Shown one piece after another: positions 1 to 8,421 of a DNA stretch of 64,000 nucleotides; within the stretch, counting starts at the first letter, position 1, and every line of letters starts with the position of its first letter. The notes below the pieces were generated by a model. It was not told the DNA's origin, made no database searches, and worked only from the letters and a program-made list of their open reading frames with translations. The translations under genes were made by a program, and so were the position numbers. The stretch lies in contig BPGW01000008.1 of NCBI GenBank assembly GCA_026003235.1, positions 1-64,000 of the forward strand, in the 5' to 3' direction. The DNA is from Bacteroidia bacterium (GTDB taxonomy: Bacteria; Bacteroidota; Bacteroidia; SpSt-205).

Positions 1-611
1 TAGGGCGAGATGTAGCCCCGGTCAAATTGCATCCCCTCCACCACTTCCAGGTAGGTTTCAATGTTGCGGGACTCTTCTACGGTGATCACGCCGTCTTTGC
101 CCACCTTGTCCATGGCATCGGCGATGAGCTGGCCGATTTCTTCATCGCCATTGGCGGAGAGGGTGGCCACTTGGGCGATTTCCTTTGAGCTGGTGATAGG
201 GCGGCTGATTTTCTTCAGTTCGGCCACGACCACTTTGACGGCTTCGTCGATGCCCCGCTTGATTTCCATGGGGTTCGCGCCGGCCGTGACGTTTTTGAGG
301 CCTTCTCGGAAGATCGCCTGAGCCAGCAGCGTAGCGGTGGTGGTCCCATCACCTGCCACGTCCGCCGTTTTAGAGGCGACTTCCTTGACCATCTGGGCGC
401 CGAGGTTTTCCAGCGGATCCTTGAGAGAAATCTCCTTGGCTACGGTGACGCCGTCTTTGGTTACCAGCGGCGCTCCAAACTTCTTCTCAATGGCTACATT
501 GCGGCCGCGTGGACCCAACGTCACTTTGACCGCATTAGCGAGTGCATCTACACCTGCGAGCAGCTTGGCTCGCGCTTCTGCATTGTACCGAATGATCTTT
601 CCGGTTGCCAT
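1..611 (-). CDS. groL: 60 kDa chaperonin GroEL, N-terminal part (runs off the window)
   Basis: About 203 N-terminal residues of GroEL, the ATP-dependent chaperonin that folds client proteins inside a double-ring cage in the cytoplasm. The ATG is at 611. The N-terminus starts [10 protein letters not shown], and the phosphate-binding motif DGTTT is at residues 88-92, matching its position in other GroELs. The reading continues in frame to base 1, so the gene is cut by the window edge and is not truncated biologically as far as can be seen. It follows groES by 20 bases on the same strand, the usual groESL operon. No CIRCE-type inverted repeat was found upstream of the pair, so heat-shock control is not visible. 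Identification is secure. Confidence 0.97.
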   Translation of the reverse strand, partial: MATGKIIRYNAEARAKLLAGVDALANAVKVTLGPRGRNVAIEKKFGAPLVTKDGVTVAKEISLKDPLENLGAQMVKEVASKTADVAGDGTTTATLLAQAIFREGLKNVTAGANPMEIKRGIDEAVKVVVAELKKISRPITSSKEIAQVATLSANGDEEIGQLIADAMDKVGKDGVITVEESRNIETYLEVVEGMQFDRGYISP

Positions 612-631
612 AGTTCTGGTTGGTTAGGTTT

Positions 632-910
632 TTAGCTGATGATAGCGTAAATGTCTGATTCCCGCATGATCAGGTACTCCTTGCCATCTATCGTGATTTC
701 AGTGCCGGCGTATTTGCCGTACAACACCTTGTCCCCGACTTTGACGGTGAGGGGTTCGTCTTTCTTGCCGGGGCCGATGGCCACGATGGTACCTTTCTGC
801 GGTTTTTCCTTGGCGGTGTCAGGGATGATGATACCAGCTGCGGTTTTTTCTTCGGCTGGAGCCGGTTCTACCACGACTCGATCCGCTAAGGGCTTGATGT
901 TGATCGCCAT
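632..910 (-). CDS. groS: 10 kDa co-chaperonin GroES
   Basis: A complete 92-residue GroES, the heptameric lid of the GroEL chamber. It shows the expected N-terminal beta strand ([14 protein letters not shown]), a mobile loop around residues 20-35 ([20 protein letters not shown]), the conserved GKYAGTEI segment and the C-terminal [12 protein letters not shown]. The length is typical of bacterial GroES (about 95 residues). It is the first gene of a two-gene operon with groEL, 20 bases downstream. The 140 bases upstream hold a terminator for the preceding gene but no clear TAnnTTTG box, unlike most other units in this window. Confidence 0.97.
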   Translation of the reverse strand: MAINIKPLADRVVVEPAPAEEKTAAGIIIPDTAKEKPQKGTIVAIGPGKKDEPLTVKVGDKVLYGKYAGTEITIDGKEYLIMRESDIYAIIS

Positions 911-995
911 ACGCTCTGTCGGTTTGGGTTTGGGGGAGGGTTAAGGCAAGGGGTGTGCCAAAAGCCCCTGCTGACAAGATGGCAGACTTGGCGCC

Positions 996-1030
996 CCAAA
1001 AAGAAAAGGCAAGGCCGAGGCCTTGCCTTT
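996..1030 (-). terminator. Intrinsic terminator after icd
   Basis: An inverted repeat AAAGGCAAGGCC / GGCCTTGCCTTT spans 1005-1030. Read on the minus strand it is followed by a T-rich tract (TTTTCTTTTT). It lies 25 bases past the icd stop codon and separates icd from groES. Confidence 0.75.
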
Positions 1031-1054
1031 GGAGGGGCTTGGTTGTGGCGTCGT

Positions 1055-2509
1055 TTATTCTCCCTGGCCTTTGGAGAAGGCGTCTACGCCATCAAAGCGG
1101 CAGAGGTGTTCGGTCTTGATAAAGTCAAGGCCGGCTTGGAGGTAGGCTTGGAGGGCTGACAAAATGTCGGCGTGGGTGAGAGGCTGGCCAGAGGCGCTTA
1201 CAACCCGGGTTCGCCAGTGGTCTGTCAGAAAAGTCTCGGCTGCCCCTGTAGGCCAGACGATCGTACCGCGGTTGGTGATCATGTGCAGCTTGAGGTGGGC
1301 TGGTAGGGCTCGTTGGATGCGTTCGGCAAGCTCTGCAGGCGTGCCTGGGGTCCAGTCCACGAAGATATCTACCCCTACCAGTTCTTTCTGAGGCCGAGGA
1401 GGCCGGACGTAAGGGGGAATCTGAATCTTGGAAGGGGCTTTGCCTTCTTTGACGTAGTAGACGGGAGGCAGTTTTTCGGGGTACTGTCCGAGGCGGCGGA
1501 CTATAGCCTGGGCAAACTCTTTCGTGCCTACTTTTTCTCGGGATACACCTTCTCGGTAAATGTCATAGGTGTGGTACCCTTCTTCAATGGTGCGCAGCCA
1601 GGCGTTGTGGACGCGCTCGGCTACGTCGGGTTGGCCGATGTGCACCAGCATCAGGATGCCGGCGTGAAGCAGGCCCGAAGGGTTGGCCAGGTTTTGACCG
1701 GCTCGGCGAGGGGCCGACCCGTGGATAGCCTCAAACATCGCCACCGAGGGACCGATATTGGCTGAGCCGGCCAGCCCCACCGACCCCGCAATCTGTGCGA
1801 CCATATCTGACAAAATGTCCCCATACAAGTTCAAGGTCACCACCACATCAAACTGCTCGGGGGTATCGGCCAGCTTAGCCGTGCCGATGTCTATGATCCA
1901 ATGTTCTTTCTCAATTTCCGGGTACTCTGCGCCGATTTCGTCAAATATTTTGTGGAAAAGACCATCTGTGAGCTTCATGATATTGTCTTTGGTCATGCAG
2001 GTCACTTTTTTACGGTTGTAAGCTCGTGCGTACTCAAAAGCGTATCGGATGATCCTTTCGGTGCCTGGGCGGGTAATGAGCTTGAGGATCTGGTACACTT
2101 CGGGGGTTTGGCGGTGCTCGATGCCGGCGTAGAGGTCTTCTTCGTTTTCGCGCACGATCACCACGTCCATGCCAGGGTATTTGGTCTCAATGAAGGGATG
2201 GTACGAAACGACAGGTCGCACATTGGCAAAGAGGTTGAAGAGCTTGCGGGTGGTGACGTTGAGGCTTTTGAAGCCGCCGCCCTGGGGGGTGGTGATAGGG
2301 GCCTTGTAGAAGACGCGGGTTTGGCGGATCATCTCCAGGGCCTCAGGAGTGATACCGGCGGAGTGGCCTTGGAGGTACACTTTTTCGCCGATCTCAATCA
2401 CATGGGGTTCAATTTGCGCGCCAGCTTCTTGGAGTACATGCAGGCAGGCCGACATGATCTCAGGGCCGATGCCATCTCCATACGCCACAGCGATGGGTAC
2501 TTTGCTCAT
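1055..2509 (-). CDS. icd: NADP-dependent isocitrate dehydrogenase, Thermus type
   Basis: Oxidative decarboxylation of isocitrate to 2-oxoglutarate in the TCA cycle. The protein is 484 residues from the ATG at 2509; an upstream ATG at 2530 would overlap the ruvA stop codon and adds residues not typical of the family. Visible motifs are the N-terminal GDGIGPEI (residues 11-18), the isocitrate-binding stretch SLNVTTRKLFNLFANVRP (82-99), the Mg/substrate segment YGDILSDM and the cofactor-loop start EAIHGSAP. The length and the roughly 140-residue C-terminal extension beyond the core fold fit the long Thermus thermophilus enzyme family, not the E. coli type (about 416 residues). It lies 13 bases downstream of ruvA and is followed by a terminator, suggesting a ruvA-icd unit. 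Cofactor preference (NADP) is inferred from family membership. Confidence 0.9.
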   Translation of the reverse strand: MSKVPIAVAYGDGIGPEIMSACLHVLQEAGAQIEPHVIEIGEKVYLQGHSAGITPEALEMIRQTRVFYKAPITTPQGGGFKSLNVTTRKLFNLFANVRPVVSYHPFIETKYPGMDVVIVRENEEDLYAGIEHRQTPEVYQILKLITRPGTERIIRYAFEYARAYNRKKVTCMTKDNIMKLTDGLFHKIFDEIGAEYPEIEKEHWIIDIGTAKLADTPEQFDVVVTLNLYGDILSDMVAQIAGSVGLAGSANIGPSVAMFEAIHGSAPRRAGQNLANPSGLLHAGILMLVHIGQPDVAERVHNAWLRTIEEGYHTYDIYREGVSREKVGTKEFAQAIVRRLGQYPEKLPPVYYVKEGKAPSKIQIPPYVRPPRPQKELVGVDIFVDWTPGTPAELAERIQRALPAHLKLHMITNRGTIVWPTGAAETFLTDHWRTRVVSASGQPLTHADILSALQAYLQAGLDFIKTEHLCRFDGVDAFSKGQGE

Positions 2510-2522
2510 ATCGGGGGCAAAT

Positions 2523-3092
2523 CTACGCATTTCTCAGTGCCAGTTGGACGAGGGTTTCGGCGCTTGCTTCGGGAGCCTGGCGTAGTGCAGCTTCCAGACG
2601 AGCCTGGGCTTCTGCGCTGGCAAAGCCCAGAGCCAGCAAGGCCTGGTAGGCGTCGTTGTAGGCGGGCGGTAGAGAAGAGGGCGGGAGCTTGGCGAAAGCT
2701 TGCCCCAGATCCAGGAGGATCTGGTGGGCTAATTTCTTTCCAATGCCTTTTACAGCCGTGAGGGCCTGGGCGTTACCGGTCCGGATGAGCTGGGTAATCT
2801 GGGCTGGGGAGAAATGCGACAAAAGGGCCAGGGCTTTCTGGGCGCCTACGCCCGATACCCCTCTCAGGAGCAGAAAGAGGCGGCGCTCCTCTTCGGTGAG
2901 GAAACCGTAGAGAAGAGGCTCACCTTCTTCCCGGGGTAGGATCAGCACAGTGAGCAAGGTGATGTCGGTTCCGGGAGCCAGCTCTCGGCTCACGGAGAGG
3001 GGCACCCGCACAAGCCAACCCAAGTTGCTTACTTCAATGAGTAGTTGGTGGGGGGCCACCCGGACCACCCGTCCGCGAAGAGAGTCCAGCAT
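2523..3092 (-). CDS. ruvA: Holliday junction branch migration protein RuvA
   Basis: RuvA binds four-way DNA junctions and loads the RuvB helicase during recombination repair. The chosen start (ATG 3092, MLDSLRGRVVRV) gives 189 residues and matches the usual N-terminus; a longer open frame to 3206 has no family resemblance. The N-terminal OB domain (1-64) is followed by two helix-hairpin-helix motifs (GVSGVGAQKALALL and AVKGIGKKLAHQIL) and the C-terminal RuvB-contacting domain (DAYQALLALGFASAEAQ). It precedes icd on the same strand. A CACATTTG box, one base off the consensus, sits 6 nt before the start codon. Confidence 0.95.
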   Translation of the reverse strand: MLDSLRGRVVRVAPHQLLIEVSNLGWLVRVPLSVSRELAPGTDITLLTVLILPREEGEPLLYGFLTEEERRLFLLLRGVSGVGAQKALALLSHFSPAQITQLIRTGNAQALTAVKGIGKKLAHQILLDLGQAFAKLPPSSLPPAYNDAYQALLALGFASAEAQARLEAALRQAPEASAETLVQLALRNA

Positions 3093-3098
3093 CGCTTG

Positions 3099-3106
3099 CA
3101 AATGTG
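3099..3106 (-). promoter_or_regulatory. Putative -7 box (CACATTTG) for ruvA
   Basis: One mismatch to TAnnTTTG on the minus strand, ending 6 nt before the ruvA ATG at 3092. It is supported mainly by its position, which matches the many exact boxes elsewhere in the window. Confidence 0.45.
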
Positions 3107-3120
3107 CGACCGAAAAGTCA

Positions 3121-3128
3121 TACCTTTG
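3121..3128 (+). promoter_or_regulatory. Putative -7 box (TACCTTTG) for the coiled-coil lipoprotein
   Basis: An exact Bacteroidota -7 consensus. A TTG at 3096-3098 could serve as the -33 element. The ATG is 18 nt downstream, so this unit would have a short leader, longer than most others here. Confidence 0.7.
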
Positions 3129-3146
3129 CGCCCAAACACACACACT

Positions 3147-3677
3147 ATGCGGTACGCACAGTACATCGCAGGAGCAGCCCTTCTGTGGGCTGTAGTGGCC
3201 TGCCAAAGCGGGCCTAGCAAGGAGTTCATCAATCAGGTTACGACCGAGCTGGGTGACCTCAAGGGTGCGGCAGACAAGCTCAATGCCTTAAAGAACGAGG
3301 TAGCGAGCCTGCAGGATCCCTTCGCAGCGCTCAAGCAGGAGCTGGGCAAAACCTGGACGGACAAGGTGGAAAAGGACAAAGAGCTGAGCGCCAAGATCGC
3401 TTCTCTGGAAAAAGAGGCCAAGGATCTTGCTGGGGAGGTGCCTGAAGTGGAGAACCAGCTCAACAGTGCGCTTAGTGAAGCCCAAGCTTTTGTAGATGGG
3501 TTGGCTACCCAAAAGAAGAATGAGGAGGAGCTGAAAAAAGAGTGGGAGGCAATAAAGGGCAAAGTCTCCGAAATGATGAAGGAGTTAGACGAGCTCCAGG
3601 GCAAGCTGACTAACTTCAAAACTAACCTCCAGGCCCAGCAAGAAGCCATCAAGTCTAAGTACGCTCCTAAGAAGTAA
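3147..3677 (+). CDS. Coiled-coil lipoprotein of unknown function
   Basis: A 176-residue protein with a lipoprotein signal peptide (MRYAQYIAGAALLWAVVAC, lipidated Cys at residue 19). Almost all the remainder is charged and heptad-like, rich in K, E, L and A, so it is predicted to be one long alpha-helical coiled coil anchored in a membrane on the periplasmic or outer side. The start at 3147 is chosen because it begins the signal peptide; the open frame extends upstream without family support. The gene stands alone between a promoter and a strong terminator. It superficially resembles Lpp-like or OmpH-like periplasmic spacer proteins, but no specific family is recognised. Confidence 0.75.
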   Translation: MRYAQYIAGAALLWAVVACQSGPSKEFINQVTTELGDLKGAADKLNALKNEVASLQDPFAALKQELGKTWTDKVEKDKELSAKIASLEKEAKDLAGEVPEVENQLNSALSEAQAFVDGLATQKKNEEELKKEWEAIKGKVSEMMKELDELQGKLTNFKTNLQAQQEAIKSKYAPKK

Positions 3678-3702
3678 GCTCTTCCGTCAGCGGAGCGTAA
3701 GG

Positions 3703-3736
3703 AAGGCGCAGGTCCTTGAGCCTGCGCCTTTTTTCT
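3703..3736 (+). terminator. Intrinsic terminator after the coiled-coil lipoprotein
   Basis: A perfect 10-bp stem AAGGCGCAGG / CCTGCGCCTT (3703-3712 and 3721-3730) with an 8-nt loop, followed by a run of six T residues. Confidence 0.9.
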
Positions 3737-3744
3737 TAACCTTG
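3737..3744 (+). promoter_or_regulatory. Putative -7 box (TAACCTTG) for the exopolysaccharide operon
   Basis: One mismatch to TAnnTTTG, directly after the terminator T-tract and ending 6 nt before the ATG at 3751. This is the same spacing as the exact boxes in the window. Confidence 0.4.
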
Positions 3745-3750
3745 CAGGGG

Positions 3751-4524
3751 ATGCGGTGGAAAGCCTGCTTGGGCGTGCTTCTTCTCGGCTGGGTAGCTTC
3801 AGGCTGTGGAAAGCAGGCCGATCTCTTTCGTACGCCTTACGATAGGGCCCTTCAGCGCGCGCTGCGAAAACAGGGGGGGGGATGGGTGAGTCAAGGCCCG
3901 CTTACCCAAGCCTCTGAGGACGCCTCTGGACGTATTCTGCCAGGGCAATTTTTACGCGTGGTACTGGAAACAGCTCAGCCGCTGGGAGAAGAATCTTCTC
4001 ACTGGACCGTTATTCGGGTAGATACGCTGCGGGTGTATGAAGATAGCCTTGTATACCTGCCGTGGGCAGGTGGGATACGCATTGGGGGGTTGCCTCGTGA
4101 CTCGGTGCAGAAGCTCTTGGAGGGGGCTGCGCAGCGCATCTTTGTCGGCGCCCGCTTGCGAGTCTATCCGCTTTATCCCTACTATATCTTCGGGGCCGTG
4201 CCGCAACCAGGAACCGTCTTCCTGGACCGAAGAAAAGTCTCCTTTGTGGAGATCCTCCCTTTTTTAGGAGCGCAAACGAGAGAAGCCGATTTCAGTCAGG
4301 TAAAAATACTACGGGGCAATGTAGACTCTATGCAAGTTTTTTTGGTAGATGTGCGAGATGTACCTACCCTGATTTATGATTTTCATTTACAAAGTGGAGA
4401 TATCCTTTACATACAACAAAGAGGTATTGTGCGTTTGCGCCTTGAGCTACAAAATTACCTTGCTTTGATCGGTCTTCTGCAAATAGCCAATCTGCTCTTG
4501 TTTTTCGTTTATCGTGTCAGGTAG
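3751..4524 (+). CDS. Polysaccharide biosynthesis/export lipoprotein (SLBB)
   Basis: A 257-residue Wza-like outer-membrane export component for capsule or exopolysaccharide. The signal peptide ends in a lipobox (VASGC). The first half carries the Poly_export-type region (LPGQFLRVVL, then VYLPWAGGIRIGGLPRDSVQKLL) and the second a SLBB-like segment (YYIFGAVPQPGTVFL, then VSFVEILPFLGAQ). A C-terminal hydrophobic stretch (ALIGLLQIANLLLFFVY) could span the outer membrane or pack against it. The ATG at 3751 is preferred over a TTG at 3742. It is followed after 3 bases by the tyrosine autokinase, the usual partner in Wzx/Wzy-type export. No Shine-Dalgarno sequence is apparent. Confidence 0.85.
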   Translation: MRWKACLGVLLLGWVASGCGKQADLFRTPYDRALQRALRKQGGGWVSQGPLTQASEDASGRILPGQFLRVVLETAQPLGEESSHWTVIRVDTLRVYEDSLVYLPWAGGIRIGGLPRDSVQKLLEGAAQRIFVGARLRVYPLYPYYIFGAVPQPGTVFLDRRKVSFVEILPFLGAQTREADFSQVKILRGNVDSMQVFLVDVRDVPTLIYDFHLQSGDILYIQQRGIVRLRLELQNYLALIGLLQIANLLLFFVYRVR

Positions 4525-4527
4525 CCT

Positions 4528-6888
4528 ATGCGCGTTCAGCAAGAGTGGGATTTTCGGAGAATCCTGATTGTGCTGAGTCGGCAGTGGTGGTGGCCTGCTC
4601 TCTCTTTGGTTTTTGCGGCTTTCACGGCGTGGGCCTACTTACGGTATACGGAAGCTACGTACCAGACTACCGCCGTAGTGCAAGTCAACTTGACCCAAAT
4701 GGTAGGGGGTTTCCAAGCGCAAAACGCCGGCCAAGGTTTTTTCCCCATGGAGATGCTGACCGACGCATACCTTGAGTTGTGGAGTCGGTATGACCTGATT
4801 GCTCAGGTTGTTGAGCAGCTTAAGCTCAACTATGAGGTATACTCAGTAGGCAAAGTAGGCCGAAGTTTGGTTTTTCCTCATCCTTTTGAAATGACCTTCA
4901 GTTCCCCGAGGGCAGAGACTTTATTTTGGCAGGCAGGTAAGGTAAGGGTTATCTTTCAGGCAGAAAACAAGGTGGAAGTGTGGCGCGGGGAAGATAAGGT
5001 GGCTTCGGGCAAAGTAGGCCAGTGGATGACCTTGCCTGGCGCTTTGTCTGCCCACGTGAAGATAGACTGTGAGCCTACCTGCCCAAGTGAGGGCGTGTAT
5101 GAAGTGGCGCTCTTTTCTCCCCAAGCCGCGGCGTTCGCTTGGCAGCGTCGCGTAAGCGTCATCCCTAAGCGGGGGCTCACCATTTTACAGGTGGGTGTAA
5201 CCGATATTTCGCCGGTGAGAGCGGCTCGCTTTCTTACTACCCTCATTGAGCGGGCGCGCGAACATGAGCGAAACATTCGCCAAGTCCAATATACTAAGGC
5301 ACTAAGCTACATAGATACGCTTATAAGCTTCTTTCAAAACCAGCTTCTCATTGCCCAGGATACTTTGTATAAGGTGGAAATCAAAGGTGATGTTTTATTC
5401 ATGGAAGCAAGAAAAGGCAGAGCGTTGAGCTTATACCAGGATGTAGAAAAAATAGATAAGAATCTGCTCTTAAAAAACCTGAATGTTATCTCAGAAAGGC
5501 TTCAAAGTGTGGTGGATACTTTGAGGAAAGATCCAGGAGCTGAGGTAGGGCCTCTTCCTGGTGGGACTTTGCCCGAGCTGCAGGGGCCGCTTGCCGATCT
5601 GAATCAACTCTTAGAGCAGCGCCTTCGGCTTCTCAAGATCTATCAACCTCGCTCTCCTATTCTACTGACGCATAATCAACTTGTTCTTTCCCGTTTAATG
5701 GCTTTATTGCAGCTGGTGGAGCAAAGGAAACAAGAGCTGCTTTACGAGCTTAGCGCCCTTCGCCAAAATTTCCTGCAGGGTAGAGCGCAGTTATACAGGG
5801 ATGTACTCTCTGAGAGGCAAATCGCTCTTTTGCAAGAAGACATCGAGCTTCGTCGGGAGGTTTACAAGAGCCTCCTCGAGAAAAAAATGCAAATAGCCAT
5901 TGAACGAGAAGCGGTACTCTCGGCCATCCAGGTTACACAGCCGCCGCTGGTTCCCTCAACGCCTTTGTATCCCAATCCTCTGCAAGTCTATGTGCTTTTT
6001 CTCGTGGGGGGGGGTATTATAGGGGTAGGCGGGGTACTGGTGCGCCACCTTGTTGAGCAGAAAGTGTCCTATCGTGTGGATCTTGAGCAGATAGCTCCAG
6101 TGCCGATCCTGGGGGAGCTGCCCTACCAGCGTCCGAAGTCCCAAGCGGGGTTTTCTCTTGCGCCCTTGCAGCTGGAGGTTCTGCGGGCCTTACGGGGAGC
6201 GCTGGGATTCGTATGGGAAAGCGAAAAGCCCCGCCTCTTGCTGGTCACCTCCACGGTGAGCGGGGAAGGAAAGACGTTTGTAGCTCGCAGCTTAGCTTAT
6301 GTGCATGCGCTGGCGGGATATCGGGTGCTCCTAATAGATGCCGATTTACGGCGAGCTTCGCTTTCTCAGGGTGTTGGGGTGCGCGAACGAGGGCTATCGC
6401 TTATTTTGGCCCGGTTGGTGGACATAGAACGCTATGAAGAGCTCTTAGTGCCCTTGGAGCAATCGGGGTTATTCCTCTTGCCGGCTGGGCCCAGCGCCCC
6501 GAATCCTCCGGAATTGTTGGAAACGCCAGCTTTCTCCCATCTTATAGCCGAAGCCAGTCGTACTTTTGATTATATCGTGATTGACACCGCCCCTGTGGGC
6601 ATTGTGCCCGATACCCTCGCGATTTTGCATCACCTGGAAAATGCCGTTACGCTGTATGTATTCCGGGCCGATTACTCGCGAATCCCTTTTCTTTCGCATC
6701 TGGCGGACATCGTTGAGAAACATCACCTGAAGAAAGTCTACCTTCTCTTCAATGGCACCCGGCTATCTCGCCCTCGGTATGGGTACGGGTACGGCTATGG
6801 CTACTATGGGGAAAGCTACGCTCGTAAGTACTACCGCAGCGGCTCCACCAGCTTCTGGGAGCGGGTTCGCGAATGGATTCCCGTCTGA
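4528..6888 (+). CDS. Polysaccharide co-polymerase with BY-kinase domain (Wzc-like)
   Basis: A 786-residue inner-membrane protein controlling polysaccharide chain length and export. An N-terminal transmembrane helix (about 16-34) leads into a periplasmic Wzz/GNVR-type region with long coiled coils (about 230-460), then a second transmembrane helix (about 490-512), then a cytoplasmic bacterial tyrosine kinase domain. That domain has Walker A SGEGKTFVARSL (about 578), Walker A' VLLIDADLRR (about 600) and Walker B YIVIDTAPVG (about 683). The C-terminus has a tyrosine cluster (RYGYGYGYGYYGE, about 750-765, then more Tyr), the usual autophosphorylation tail. It lies directly downstream of the export lipoprotein and overlaps the phosphatase gene by 16 bases, a complete kinase/phosphatase module. 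Confidence 0.93.
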   Translation: MRVQQEWDFRRILIVLSRQWWWPALSLVFAAFTAWAYLRYTEATYQTTAVVQVNLTQMVGGFQAQNAGQGFFPMEMLTDAYLELWSRYDLIAQVVEQLKLNYEVYSVGKVGRSLVFPHPFEMTFSSPRAETLFWQAGKVRVIFQAENKVEVWRGEDKVASGKVGQWMTLPGALSAHVKIDCEPTCPSEGVYEVALFSPQAAAFAWQRRVSVIPKRGLTILQVGVTDISPVRAARFLTTLIERAREHERNIRQVQYTKALSYIDTLISFFQNQLLIAQDTLYKVEIKGDVLFMEARKGRALSLYQDVEKIDKNLLLKNLNVISERLQSVVDTLRKDPGAEVGPLPGGTLPELQGPLADLNQLLEQRLRLLKIYQPRSPILLTHNQLVLSRLMALLQLVEQRKQELLYELSALRQNFLQGRAQLYRDVLSERQIALLQEDIELRREVYKSLLEKKMQIAIEREAVLSAIQVTQPPLVPSTPLYPNPLQVYVLFLVGGGIIGVGGVLVRHLVEQKVSYRVDLEQIAPVPILGELPYQRPKSQAGFSLAPLQLEVLRALRGALGFVWESEKPRLLLVTSTVSGEGKTFVARSLAYVHALAGYRVLLIDADLRRASLSQGVGVRERGLSLILARLVDIERYEELLVPLEQSGLFLLPAGPSAPNPPELLETPAFSHLIAEASRTFDYIVIDTAPVGIVPDTLAILHHLENAVTLYVFRADYSRIPFLSHLADIVEKHHLKKVYLLFNGTRLSRPRYGYGYGYGYYGESYARKYYRSGSTSFWERVREWIPV

Positions 6889-7610
6889 AGCGTATGGTTT
6901 TCTTTTCCCGCAGGTCCCTACCTATCAACCTCGGAGCGGAACTGGTGGTAGAGGTGCATAACCACGTTCTGCCGGCCGTGGACGATGGGGCTCGTACCGT
7001 GGAAGAGGCGATGCAAATGCTTCTTTTCTGGGCAGAGATGGGCTACCAGAAAGTCATCGCCACCCCCCACCAGAATACCTACATGCAGGTTTCCCCCGAA
7101 GCGATAGAGGCTGCAGCTCAGCGGCTGCACGCGCAGCTGCTGGAGCAGGAAATTCCTCTTCACCTCACGGTGGCGGCGGAATACCTCCTTGAGCCGGAAC
7201 TGCAGACCCAACTTTCTTCTCTGCGTACCTTTGGCCCTAAGCGATATGTGCTTATTGAACTCGGCTGGTGGGCGGCTCCCCTAGGATGGGAAGGTTTCTT
7301 TTTCACGCTGCACGCAGCGGGCTATACGCCTATACTGGCTCATCCAGAGCGGTATGATTATGCTGACGAGAAAAACCTAAAAGAATGGTACGAGAAGGGC
7401 GTGCTCATGCAGATTAATTTGCTTTCTCTTGCCAACAAATACGGCAGAAAAGCCCAGCATAAGGCCGAATACCTTCTGGAGAAGAACTGGGTGGCTTTTG
7501 CTGGCAGCGACTTGCATCATGCAACGGATATTGCGGCCTTGCGCGAGGCGCTCCAGCATAAGCTGCTTAGAAAGCGCTTGGATCGTCTGCTCAACCCTAC
7601 CCTCTTATGA
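6873..7610 (+). CDS. CpsB/CapC-family tyrosine-protein phosphatase (PHP domain)
   Basis: A 245-residue metal-dependent phosphatase of the PHP superfamily that dephosphorylates the tyrosine tail of the neighbouring BY-kinase. Metal-ligand motifs are EVHNHVLPAVDDGA (His29, His31, Asp37-Asp38), ATPHQN, AHPERY and GSDLHH, in the order and spacing of CpsB/YwqE proteins. The ATG at 6873 overlaps the end of the kinase gene; an internal ATG at 6894 is possible. The length matches the family (about 240-260). Translation is probably coupled to the kinase. Confidence 0.92.
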   Translation: MDSRLKRMVFFSRRSLPINLGAELVVEVHNHVLPAVDDGARTVEEAMQMLLFWAEMGYQKVIATPHQNTYMQVSPEAIEAAAQRLHAQLLEQEIPLHLTVAAEYLLEPELQTQLSSLRTFGPKRYVLIELGWWAAPLGWEGFFFTLHAAGYTPILAHPERYDYADEKNLKEWYEKGVLMQINLLSLANKYGRKAQHKAEYLLEKNWVAFAGSDLHHATDIAALREALQHKLLRKRLDRLLNPTLL

Positions 7611-8080
7611 AGGACAGCTGGGGAAAAATATGGCTTCTGGTTCTGGGGGGGGCGATTCTGGGGCTTAGTCTCTCGCTCTGGCGCCAGGGGACTACGATTC
7701 GTGAAGAGGCTCGCGAAACGTACTTGCATGCTGAAGCGCAGCGTCTCTTAGGTTGCCGTGTTTACCTTCTGAATGCGGGGCTGCCGTTAGACATCAACGA
7801 AAACGGCATCCGAGAATACCTGTTTTCCTGCGATTCGGCGCTTTCAGCCCAGCATGTGCGTTTTGTGTGGCTTGAGGTGCGAGAGAAGAAAGTCTCGGTG
7901 TTGCTGGCTCATTCGGAGAAGGGGTGGGAAGTGGGAGGGGCTGCGGGGCCTTCGTCCGGGGTCTCTTGGCTTTTGGACCGAAGAAAGAAAACCTTCCTTG
8001 TCGTGCCGGCCGGCCAAGAAGAACCCCTGCAACTCCAATGGAAAGCTGACAAACAATGCATAGAACTCGTCGAGCCGTAG
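7607..8080 (+). CDS. Hypothetical membrane-anchored protein
   Basis: A 157-residue protein with one N-terminal hydrophobic segment (IWLLVLGGAILGLSLSLW, about 8-25), either a signal anchor or an uncleaved signal peptide, followed by a mixed alpha/beta soluble part with two cysteines (LLGCRVY and LFSCDS). It overlaps the phosphatase stop by 4 bases (ATGA) and the folB start by 25 bases, so it belongs to the same transcription unit. No family is recognised. The codon use is like its neighbours and there is no sign of truncation. Confidence 0.65.
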   Translation: MKDSWGKIWLLVLGGAILGLSLSLWRQGTTIREEARETYLHAEAQRLLGCRVYLLNAGLPLDINENGIREYLFSCDSALSAQHVRFVWLEVREKKVSVLLAHSEKGWEVGGAAGPSSGVSWLLDRRKKTFLVVPAGQEEPLQLQWKADKQCIELVEP

Positions 8081-8421
8081 GCCTGTGTGGGATAGAAGTC
8101 TATGGTCACATAGGCTACTTTCCCGAAGAGCGGAAGATGGGCCGCCGCTTCCGCGTGGAAGCGCATGTGGAATACCGGGTAGAGGAGGTGGGCCAGGCGC
8201 CGCCTATAGACTATCGGGAGATAGCTGCGCTGGTCCGAGAACGGTTTGCCACCGAAGGGTATTTGATAGAGCACTTGGCTGAAGGGCTGGCACAGGCGAT
8301 TTTGGAGAAGTGGAAAAGTGTGGAAAAGGTGCGCGTGCGTGTGCATAAACTTCATCCGCCAGTCGGTATCTTAGCCGAGAGTGCTTATGCGGAAGTGGAA
8401 GTGGTTCGTTCTGGTGAGTAG
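8056..8421 (+). CDS. folB: Dihydroneopterin aldolase
   Basis: A 121-residue FolB, which converts 7,8-dihydroneopterin to 6-hydroxymethyl-dihydropterin and glycolaldehyde in folate synthesis. Family marks are GIEVYGHIGYFPEERKMGRRF near the N-terminus (with the conserved Glu of the YFPEE stretch), IDYREIA, the pterin-binding LIEHLAEGLAQAIL and the lysine in VRVHKLHPPVG that serves as catalytic base. The length matches FolB (about 120). It overlaps both its neighbours and has no separate promoter box. No other folate gene is visible in the window. Confidence 0.9.
   Translation: MHRTRRAVGLCGIEVYGHIGYFPEERKMGRRFRVEAHVEYRVEEVGQAPPIDYREIAALVRERFATEGYLIEHLAEGLAQAILEKWKSVEKVRVRVHKLHPPVGILAESAYAEVEVVRSGE

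Noticed and set aside
911-995. CIRCE-type heat-shock operator upstream of groES
   Set aside because: No TTAGCACTC-type inverted repeat is present in this stretch.
953-1159. 68-codon open frame on the plus strand over the icd terminator
   Set aside because: It runs through a clear hairpin and into the antisense of icd; no promoter box or family resemblance.
1901-2761. 286-codon open frame on the plus strand
   Set aside because: It is antisense to icd and ruvA, with no signal or family resemblance; high-GC coding DNA often leaves such shadows.
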